The notes under the pieces: generated by a model | Told to the model about the DNA's origin: nothing | The model's input: the letters and a program-made list of their open reading frames with translations, nothing else | Database searches by the model: none | Shown: one piece after another, positions 10,901 to 22,900 of the stretch | How positions within the stretch are numbered: position 1 is the first letter of the stretch | Layout: every line of letters starts with the position of its first letter | Origin: Saxidomus purpurata | Lineage: Eukaryota > Mollusca > Bivalvia > Venerida > Veneridae | Assembly (NCBI GenBank): GCA_022818135.1 | Contig: JAFMSR010000001.1 | Coordinates: 3,199,167-3,263,166 of the forward strand | Direction: 5' to 3' | DNA: 64,000 bases | Position numbers and translations under genes: made by a program

Positions 10901-13900
10901 TCAAACATAATACATAGTTTTTAATTACAATAATAATGTTGGCTGCTCCCTTTTCGATTATGCAACCCCATGGTACAAAATTAAAACCTATTCAATACTG
11001 GCACTGTGCTTCCGCACAGCGCCAATAACAATGTTTTTCCGCCCTCAAGGTTTAACTCCTAATTTCGAAAGTATTTCAGCTATTTATAGACAAGCAGTTT
11101 ACTTAACCATCTCTCCTGAGAAGGACCAGTTCTTGACTCCTACCCTCTTTTAAAACTACCAACTTTCTCACATAAACCCATGACATTCAATACGTAAGAG
11201 GTTTAGTGATTTAAAGTCAGCAACCTTATCTAATCAGTAGAACATTTAAGTAGGTTGCAGATACTCTACTGGGAATTCCTACAGTACCTGAAGGTGTAGT
11301 TAGCAAAAGCATTGATGAAACAAAATAGTAAGTTTATAGTCCCTACCAACCCATGAACTACAAGGTAGGCTGTCAAGACCCCTACGGGTATCTTACCTGA
11401 GTTCACGTTGCACAGTTTCTTATTTGCTGCTGACAAATTAGACATCAAAGACTGCTTCACCTGGGGGATGAAATTATACTGTAAAATAATCTCATAATGC
11501 AAATCATCTTAAAAAGTCAAGAAGATATAATTATGGCATAATGTTTCAGAGATCATTTGAGCTTGGCCTTGCAAAAACCAGTAAACCAAAGCATCTGGGT
11601 TTTTTCTTGCATTTTAGCATAGTTTACACCTGATTGAACAGTGTTTCAGTTATTTATAGTGATGTAGTTTACGTAACAAAGACTAGTACTACACTCTGAA
11701 TCTTCACAAGACGCTGCTAACTTTCTCACAGTCAGGTCAGCAGCTGGGCTCCAACCCATGACCCTCAATCAGGGAGAGGTTTAATGATTTAAAGTGAGCC
11801 ACCATTACCACCTGATCATAAAGGCAGGTCTCTGTGCATATGTCCAGCTTTCCATTCATAATGCTTTAGTACAAGATTATAACTCATATTTATGTCACAG
11901 CTGGGTGGACTATAGCATGTGTTGAACACCACTGTGACCAGTCTTGCCAAAGGACACACACCTCAAGTAGCCCAACTGGATTGAACCTGGTGCCCACAGG
12001 TAACTAAGCAAACAAAGTGCTATTAACAATAAAATCAAGTTACTAGTTTTACACTGCAATGCTTGTTTAACACAGCAATTTTTTCACACAGTAAAGCTTA
12101 TTTGGTCAGAAAAAGTTTAAACATGTAATTATCAATAGTACTATTGTGAATTATGAATACAGTAAACTCCGTATAATAATGACTCCGGATACAGTGAAAT
12201 TTTTTATATAAGGAACAAATTTTCTGGGCCGGATTTCTTGTTTTTATCAAATATGAAAAGACTATATGGTTATAACATACACCAGATAAAAGGAACAAAT
12301 TTACATGGCCCCAAGGAGTTCATAATGTGCGAAGTTTACTGCAACTGGAGGTGGAATAAATGACAAGGACATACATGTAATTTAGACAAGCCCTTCTCCT
12401 TTCTGTGTGAAATCTTTGGTTTAAGATGATCCTGGGTCCATTTGCAAAAAGCCTGTCCAACACCTGGTACCTGAAACATTCAAATTTTTCCTGTCGCAAA
12501 TGTTTTTGCTTCACATTCATGCATTACTTATAGTTTTATTTGATCATGACTTTTCTAGTGGAACAGACTAGTGAAAACTGGGCTTTATTTAAGCAGGTTA
12601 AAATGGCGCCTGTAGAAATTTAAGAATTAAAAAAAACTTCTAAAAAGGAGAAACAGTCACCTTGACACCCCCCCCCCCCCCCCAACCTGCAAAACATTTT
12701 TTTTAGTAACAGTGACCTTGACACAACCCCCCCTCGAAATTTTTTATTTTATTTTGCTTTTAACAATTTAAATATAAACAAGAAATGCGGCAATGCCGCC
12801 AAACCAGATTTTCAACAGCGCCTGTAGAAATTCTAGAATTTAATAATACATTTATTAAAAAAAAACAAGTTACAAAGTAGACATGAAATAATATATCATA
12901 TCTTTTTTAAATTACCTCCAAAGATGATATGACCTTTGACTGCCAAATCAAGTTAAAAATCATGTAAACAGGATTTTCAATGTTAATGTCACTGTGACCT
13001 TGACCTTGGAGCCAGCCATGCGGAACATGCGTCTGCCGTCATCTTGATGTGGTAAACATTTGTCTGAAGTTTCATCAAAATTCTTCAAAGGGTTGAAGAG
13101 TTACAGAGCGGACAGGATTTTCAATGTTAATGTCACTGTGACCTTGACCTTGGAGCCAGCCATGCGGAACATGCGTTCTGCACGTCATCTTGATGTGGTA
13201 AACATTTGTCTGAAGTTTCATCAAAATTCTTCAAAGGGTTGAAGAGTTACAGAGCGGACACAATTTCGTTTGACGCCCGCCCATCCGCCCATCCGCCCAT
13301 CCGCCCGCCATACCCCAATCTAATAACCAGGATTTTCAAAATTGAAAACCTGGTTAACTAGAGCTATCACTAAATGTGATTAATACCCCCAAAAGACTGC
13401 TTTATAAACTGAGAAAGTTCGTAGTAACAGAATACCTTGCAAACAAACTAAAAAGAGATATTGTTCTTGGCAATTTGTCAAGATGGAGTTATGGTTCTTG
13501 TACACTGCACTTCCTCTCATTGTGCTTGACCATTGTATGAAGTTGTATTGAATTCCAACCAATAGTTTTCGAATAATGCTCCGGACAAGTAAAAGTAACA
13601 AAGGGCAATAACTCTGAAATGAGTCAAGATAGAGTTATTGTTCTTTCGCACTGCACTTCCTCTCAATGTGCTTGACCATTTTATGAAGTTGTATTGAATT
13701 CCAACCAGAAGTTTTCGAATAATGCTCCGGACAAGGAAAAGTAACAAAGGGCAATAACTCTGTAATGAGTCAAGATTGAGTTATGGTTCTTGTGCACTGC
13801 ACTTCCTCTCATTGTGCTTGACCATTGTATAAGGTTATATTGAATTCCAGCCAGTAGTTTTCAAGAAATGCTCTGGAGAAGAAAAAATAACAAAGGGCAA

Positions 13901-16900
13901 TAACTCTGAAAATACTCTAGATAGAGTTATGGTTCTTGTACACTGCACTTCCTCTCATTGTGCTTGATCATTGTATGAAGTTGTATTGAATTCCAACCAG
14001 TAGTTTTCAAGTTATGCTCCAGACAAGGAAAAGCAACAAAGGGCAATAACTCTGTAATTAGTCAAGATGGAGTTATAGTTCTTGTGCACTGCACTTCCTC
14101 TCAATGTGCTTGACCATTGTATGAAGTTGTATTGAATTCCAACCAGTAGTTTTCAAGTTATGCTCCGGACAAGGAAAAGTAACAAAGGGCAATAACTCTG
14201 TTATTAGTCAAGATGGAGTTATAGTTCTTGTGCACTGCACTTCCTCTCAATGTGCTTGACCATTGTATAAAGTTGTATTGAATTCCAACCAGTAGTTTTC
14301 AAGTTATGCTCTGGACAAGGAAAAGTAACAAAGGGCAATAACTCTGTTATTAGTCAAGATGGAGTTATAGTTCTTGTGCACTGCACTTCCTCTCAATGTG
14401 CTTGATCATTGTATGAAGTTGTATTGAATTCCAACAAGTAGTTTTCAAGTTATGCTCCGGACAAGGAAAATGCAACAGACCGACCTGACCGACCCTGACC
14501 GACCACCGTCCAACCACCGGGTGACTCCTATATACCCCCCTAAACTTCGTTTTGGGGGTATAAAAAAAATTTAAAACAAAATCTATTTTAAGTAACAGTG
14601 ACCTTGTCCCTAGTGACCCGAATGCAATCACAAGCTTCATCTCCACACAAGCTACCTTCACACCAAGTTTCATTGTAATTGGTCAATCCTAACTCAAGTT
14701 ATTGAGCGGAAACAATTTTTGTATTTTTAGTAACAGTGACCTTGACCCTAGTGACCCAAATGCAATCCCAAGCTCCCTCTCCACACAAGCTACCTACACA
14801 CCAAGTTTCATTGCAATCGGTCACTCCTAACGTGAGTTATTTGAGCGGAAACCATTTTTGTATGTTTAGTAACAGTGACCTTGACCTTGTCCCTAGTGAC
14901 CTAAAATGCAATCCCAAGCTTCCTCTCCACGCATGCTACCTATCAACACCAAGCTTCGTCTCCATGCAAGCTACCTACATACCGAGTTTCATTGCAATTG
15001 GTCTCTCCTAACTAGTTACTGAGCAGAAACCAATGTTTGATGACATTCTAATAATCAGGTTTTTTAAAAAAACCTGCTTGACAAGTGACTTGAGTGTTCA
15101 AGCAATACATGAGTCCTGTCTTGTCACTATGAAGAATATTTTTTAGTCACTATGAAGTATATTTTATCTCAATTTTTCATAATTGCAACAACCTTTTAAG
15201 GTCTGTGTCCAATAAGGTAAAATCTACATTGCCCAATGGACAAAATAAACAATTTTCATGACCTTGCTTTCATCTATGAATCGTTTATTTTACATAATTT
15301 ACCTTGACTTCTTCTTTCTTACATGCTGTACAACCACCTAGTTCCTCTACAACCTTCTCTTCCAATACTTTCTCAAAATGCACAATGAATGGATCTACAA
15401 ACAAACACAGTGAGCATTCTTATACAGCTATATATAACCTCTCATATGCGAGAATAATTGAGGATAAAAGGATTTTTTCATTTCTCCTTAAGGCAGATGC
15501 ACTAAAATTTTAAGAAGGTAACATTTTGCTTACTGTAATTAGAATATACATGCTAATATACGATTTTCTGAAAGGTCTTTAAAATCTCTAAACAAAATGA
15601 AGGAATACAAATCATAAGTATATAAGACATTACCCATCATATTGCAAATTTGGTAATATTCGTGATTTAATTCTCGCAATTTGCACGAATTTCCCACTTC
15701 GTTAATTAAAAAATATCCCAAAAGATTCATTTCCCAAAGATTTCCTTTTTGACAATTCTCCTATCTGCTCACAAATCGGGAAATTTTGTTTGGTCACACG
15801 CAAATTACCCAATACACAGGAGTGTCAATGACTACAAAAAGTGATCACTGTTCGGATTAAATGCCCCCCCCCTATATCACTCAGTCACAGATTGATAGGT
15901 ATAGCTGGCTTTGAAGGTATCTTCTTATCACCTTGTATCAAAATGCAGAGTTTCATTAAGTTATATTGGCTACTTTTTGAGTTATACTACAATTGAAAAT
16001 TTGGATTCACAACAAAATAATGTCTTGCAAAACTAGTTTTGTATTACTATGAAACACCCTAGTATGCTAATTGAAGGCAGAATACAAATATTTAATTAAA
16101 AAGGGTATTACTATTACCATCCCTTAATTATAATTAACTGAAGGGGATACAGTATTGTCACACATGTACAATCCCTAAACAACAGAATGTCTTGAGTTTG
16201 AACACCTTGATGGATTACACACTGAAATTGTGTCTTGCAATCTACTGTTCATGGTAATAATGTGTACCAATATTCATTGCAATTCTTTCAAAACTGAAGG
16301 ATGAGTTCGCTCCACAAACTGCCTGTGCTATACAAATTTCGTGCAAAAGAAAAGTTTAACTTCAAAGGTGCATATCTCTGCAGCACATTGATGGATACAC
16401 ATAAATTGCATCTAGCACATCTTCTACTACTGGTGATTAAGTGTACCATATATTCATTGCAATCCTTGAAAAATGAAGGTGGAATTCGCTCCACAAACTA
16501 CCAAATAGTATGTTGATTCCAGTATATCCCCAAAAACTTTGTTTTGCATGGGTATAAATATACCACAAAAGTAATATATTTTCTTTCCCATTGTTGATTT
16601 CCAAGGTAGAGGTTAAGTAGAAAGATACAAATTGCAAGTTTTTAAATTTATAACTGTTACAACTGTTCTGTAAGTTTTTAAATTTATAACTGTTACAACT
16701 GTTCTGTAAGTTTTTAAATTTATAACTGTTACAACTGTTCTGTAAGTTTTTAAATTTATAACAACTGTTGTCAGATATACATACCACTTTCTTGTAGTGT
16801 ATTATCAAATTCATCATCATCAAAATCAGCAACTTCTTCTGCTATATCATCACTGATGTCACTTGCTGATCCATCATTACTGTCATTTCCACTATCATCA

Positions 16901-19900
16901 TCATCGTCACCATCCTCCTCCTCATCATCATCATCTTCTTCACTTGCATCCTCAACTGCTTCATCACTACCAGGTAACTGAAATTAACAATTTGCAGGAA
17001 ACTGAATCTTCATTAAAATAGAAGTTGTTTTTAAGAAATAAATGTCATCTCCAACCAGCATACACCTCCAGGAACTTTAAAACATGGCCCTACCACCATA
17101 CACTTTCTTTTCATATCTTTTGAATTTTTTATGAAGACATGTAGATGAGGGAACATAAGATAACATTTCAACCTTCTTCGGTACCTACTTGTCCATGTAA
17201 TGCTGACTGAAACGAGATGGTGAGTCATCATAGAATAATATCCACATGTTATTGGAAAATCTTCAATTGGACAAAAAGCAAAATGTAATATCTGACCAAG
17301 TTTAAATTAATCCTGGCTAAAAAGATCAACTTTAGTATTTCAAAGTTTTGAAAAAGGACCCAGTTTACATTAAAATGACTTAGTTTGAACAAATTAAGCA
17401 AAAACTGAGTTCTTAGGTTGCTCTAGTTGGTGACAAAAACCCAACTGTAACTCAATAAAATGAGGCATCAGTTTCTACACTCAATCCTGAATATTGTATC
17501 TTTGTATCGTACATTTACAAAGAATAAACAATGTTTTATCTAATAAAATGACATAGGACAAAAACTTGACTATCTAGTATTTGAGTGTCTTTCGTTTAAA
17601 ATTGACCTGGTGACAAAAACAAAACTAAGATTAAATGAGCTATAGCAGGACAGTGTTGGACTTCCTTGACACAAAACAATCAAAGCAGCTGGAAGAATAT
17701 AATGTATTTAAACTACATCTATAACGTAAATCAGAAACATCCGACATGTTAAGTATAAAACTTTACAACATGTAGGCACTGACTCAGTCTACAAACTTGT
17801 TCAACAAATTAACAGGTCAACACACACTTGTAACTAATTCCGCTTTTTCTCGTAGACAAACAAACCATTTCATTTGCCCGATAGGTCGGTGAGAGACATT
17901 AATAGACCATTAGTTAAATCAGCTTGGTTGGGTCAATGATCCAGCTGCTATTCACTGAAAGCACTGTGAAGGGCAAACAAAATATTTATTGCAGTGACAC
18001 CAAAGAAAACAACATCCGTTCAAACCCCAGCTACATATAATTCTTTAAATGATTATATTATACAATCCAAGTTTTCTTCCCTCTACCTCTGAGCCCTCAA
18101 ATAACACCTGATGCCACATATGCTTGGGGTCTGGACCTCACTCCCTTAGGCCTGACCCTAGCCCCTCCTTTTCCCTGCCACTTGTGCTCACTGCAGTAGC
18201 TTTAAATACATCCTACAAATGTAAGCTAACCAATTACAGATGCAATTCCTTATTCTACTTACCTACTGATCACATTTTTAGGGTGACAGTGTATATATTT
18301 GTATATGTACCTTACAACATGGTACTAGTATTAGATTGGGTGGCGAGTCCATACCCCAGCTATTTATGCTTCAAGTTGTCAAACTTTTTTAGCAGAATCA
18401 CAGCTGCACAAGATTGTTTAACTCCAGAAAAGTGCATTGCAGAGAAAAGATCACATTTAAGAAGCAGTCTGGCCACTTACATTTATCGACTGGCACCAGT
18501 CAAGCCTGGATTTCTTTAGCAAGAATACTTAACTTCTCTTGTCACAAGTAACATTCGGCTTTTTCCCAGACAGTATCAAGACACAAAAGACCTTTTATGA
18601 ATAATATATCATCCTTAAATGTAAGAGTGGGTGGACAATCTACTGGTTTCTGGACAGCTGAGGTTATCTTCCAAATATCTACCAGTGAGTATGTAAATGA
18701 ACAAAGGAGTGGCCTTACTTTAAACCATGGTGTCCACCTAATGTAAATTGGCTAATATTTGCAATGATTTAATTTTTGCTATTTTCACGAATTTCCTACT
18801 GCGCTAATTAAAAAATTCTCATGAAAAATTCATTTCACATATATTAACTAACAGAAAACTCTCCTTCATGAGTTTAAAATTCGCAAGTAAGTTTGTATGC
18901 TCACATATCGTGAAATTTTGGTATGCAAGTATCACCACTGAAATTTCCAGAGCTCCGGCTGGGATTCAACAACAGGGACCTCCAGATTGGTAGTCGAGAG
19001 CGTTAACCACCCAACCACATTGCATAGTAATGTTTAGTTGTGTAGATGTGATCAAGATTAATTTGACAACAGTTTTAAGGAGTACATCTTTAACTTAAAA
19101 GCGAAATATTTAAATATTGATATTATTGCGTATAATATGGTCATATTTTTTAAAACTTACAAGTACTATTATTTATTACAGCTCAATTGAGATGCAAACA
19201 TTTTACGATCATTTTTAATTTTTGATTTTTACTATCAATGCCTGAAGTTGAGAAAAAGAAATCTAGATCTACTCAAAGCCCCTATTCAAAGCCATTGTTT
19301 GTTTGGTTGTTTTAAGAAAATGTTTTTAAAAAAAAATTAAATATAGATCTACTACTTAGCTAGACAAAGTCCTACTGTACTTGCTTTTGGTTCCTTGTCC
19401 ATTAAGTTTTTTTCTTCTTGAAATAGATACTGGTTAAAACAATCTACAATTAGCTCTGAATAACATTAAATAACAAACAGTACATGTATATATATCCTGA
19501 TTAACTACCTCTTCTTCATTAGCGTTTTCATTTTCTTCAACTGTATCATCTTCAAGTTCAAGGTCACCATCACTACTGCCTTCTTCTTCATCAGAGTCTG
19601 ACAAATAGAAACAATAAGTACACAATAACGCATGAATGTGAATGAACAAACTAAACCTCTTGATCATATGCATCAATTCATACATGACAATCATGGTAGT
19701 AAAACTATCCGGGACAATCAAACACACAAAAGACAAATTATGAACATTTTGATCACATCTAATTTTCCATAGATGTAATACTTCTGCATTTCTAAATGGA
19801 CTTGCCGATCTATTTTAACCATACCAGTTTTAGTTTTATTCATAGGGGCTCTTAAAGAAAATTTACCAAATGAAACAGTTGATAATGCAGAGCATGGTAA

Positions 19901-22900
19901 CTATGGTGATATGCTTATAAAGGACACCTAGTATAACCTCATGCATGGCACAAAACCGTGCTCAATAATTTTTTGTTGTTTTATTTTATATACTAATTAA
20001 TTTACTTTAGATTGTGAAACAAGTTCTACAGCTTATGTTAATCACTCTTGAGACTCACTTCAGATGGAATCAACCTCGAAAAGAGACAGGCAATGTGGAT
20101 GTCCAAGGACACTACCACTACTTGGGCACTGGTTGGGATCAAACCTGGGACCCTCCGGTCATGAGGCAAACGCACTACTACTGCACCAAGGTGGCTCTGC
20201 CAGCTCAATAGTTTGAATTCAAGTCATGGTCAAACTGACTTCAAACAATACAGACTGATTTTTCTACTACTTCAAAAGAGTTACACACCTTAAGAAACTT
20301 AATTTAACTACAATGTATGATTATAATTATACATGTATAAAATATTCGAATACAGCTAATACTAATGAAGTTTCAGTGATTTATAATTTGGGATGGGGCA
20401 TGACTTGTCATAATTGATTCCGATTAAGCCACCGCACCCATGTTCATTTTGATGGGGAAATATCAAAGAGATCAGGGAACAGAAAAAATAGGCATGTTAC
20501 CACTTGAATTTTATGAAGACAATATTTTGTTCGATTACTGAAATAGTATAACAGAAGTACATGTACATTACCTTGATGTGATTGGGCAGTGCTGGTTAAT
20601 GTTGCAACTAGCTGCTGATGTAGGGGTTGGTCTCCTCATCTGATGAAGACGAAGAATCTGTCACTTCCTACAACATTCAAAGACGTCTTAACTAGAATTA
20701 TCACTTAACCTGATTATAATACACAAACTAGAACTGTCACAAGAGTGACGAATTATACCCCCACAATACAGCTTTGTCACAGAAGTATGGCAACCATAAG
20801 AAAGGAATGGCCACAAGGACATAGAGTTGAGTTATTATAGTTGAGTTATCATCCGGAAACTGTTTTACTTACAGTTCTGAGTCACTGTGACCTTGACCTG
20901 ACCTACTGACCCCAAAGCGGACTTGACCTATATGAGTTACAGCTGTGTACCGTTAAAATTATTAAATCGGTCAAGCCTTTCATGAGTTATCATCCGGAAA
21001 CTGTTTTACAGTTCAGAGTCACTGTGACCTTGACCTTGACCACTGACCCCAAAGTGGAACTGACCTATATTTCATAAAGTTGCAGTGTGTACCAAAAATT
21101 ATTTAAATCGGTCAAGCCCTTATGGTTATCATTCGGAAACTTTTTACAGTTCAGAGTCACTTGACCTTGACCTGACCTACTGACCCCAAAGTGGAACTGA
21201 CCTATATTTCATAAAGTTGCACGGTGTACCAAAATTATTTAAATCGGTCAAGCCTCTCATGAGTTATCATCCGGAACTGTGTTACAGTTCAGAGTCACTG
21301 TGACCTTGACCTTTGACCTACTGACCCCAAAGTTGAACTTGACCTGTATTTCATAAAAGTTGCACATGAGTACCAAAAATTATTCAAAGGGGGGTAAGGG
21401 AAAAGTCGTTCATGAGTTATCATCCGGAAACCATGAAAACCAACAGACTGACCGACAAACAAACCGACAAACAAACCGACAAGCTCACTCCTATATATCC
21501 CCCCAAACTTCGTTTTGTGGGGGTATAATAAATGCCTTGTCAGACTCACAAAAAATGGCTTCTCGCATTGTATCATGATAACAGTATTTTACTATCAGGG
21601 CATTTTTACCTTCTATATTAAAGGCCAGCATAGGGCGTCTTCACCAACTAAAATTCCTTTAAAATCATGCAGTTTTCCCCAAACTGTGACATTACAACAG
21701 GATTTTAGTGTCCCCTTCAGCTAAATCACTTAAACTTTTCCCAAATTGAAGGGCTAGGGCACCTTCCCCAAACATGGAAAAGTGCACTGATTATAACAAT
21801 TTGTACAGATTTACAGAACTTTGACTTCTAAGTAAGACTTTTAACCTGAAACACAAGCTCTTAAAGCAGTCTAGGAGTAATAAAACAGACACTAAATATA
21901 TTCACATCAACCACCAGGTGACATCTTGACCTTGAATGGATGCTGTTGGAACATGCAGTCTGCATTTGTCTGTATTTTTTTCTGAACCAGTGTGACTACA
22001 CACTATGAAAATTAAAGAATTAAAATTCGAAATAAATTACTCAGAAACACTTCAACTACAGGTAACATATCAAAACTTTGCAACAAAAGTACCGGTAGCT
22101 AAACTGTATTGTAAACAGCAGAGAATGCCTCTAATTTTTTTAACTTTCCATCTTTTTCCTAAAATAACAATAAATTGTACCATAGCTGTGTGTTTATCAA
22201 AATTCTATAGACAATGCTATCCAATTGTCTGTTGTAGTTTACCAATGAAATGTCCTGAAAATTTGCATGTAGTCTGGTAACATTCAAGAGCTTTGTTCAG
22301 ACAGAATGTCGAAGAGACTGGTTATAAATAACACCCATGAATTATTTACATACAGTTACATTCTAGAAGGCCTGGTTTCCAGGAACACATTTAGTAACAG
22401 ATTTACTGTTTTTTCTCTGCATTTTCTGAGAGTTGCTTCTGCTTTGAGCACTGAATAACTGAATGAACCATTTTCAAATATTATATCATTATTTGACAAA
22501 TAATGATTAAACAAGAGATTTTTGAATGCCCCCCATGATGGCAGCCAATTAACTGCTTTGCCATCAAAGTCACCATGACCTTGATCTGTTGATCTCAAAA
22601 TCAAGAGGGGTCAATGACTAGTCATGTCCAAGCAACCTACCAATTTTGAGGACACTAGGCCAAAGCATTCTTTAATTAATGATTGGACAAGTATTTTGTG
22701 TTAAATGTAACCATCACATTGACCTACTGACATCAAAATTGACATGATTGATATTGCTCATCTATTTGTCATGACCAACATACCTACAAAGTTTGAGGAC
22801 ACTAGGCCAAAGCATTCTCTAGACATTGACCAGACAAGTGTTAATGTTGAAGGTCTCTGTGACATTGACCTTTGATCTCAAATCAATATGGGTCAAATAC

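Noticed and set aside
13380..14673. Minus-strand frames of 73, 76 and 102 codons
   Set aside because: They read through the family C minisatellite units and repeat with the same period.
18124..18519. 131-codon plus-strand frame
   Set aside because: It spans a MITE (18122-18360) and flanking DNA; no domain, and the composition follows the repeat.
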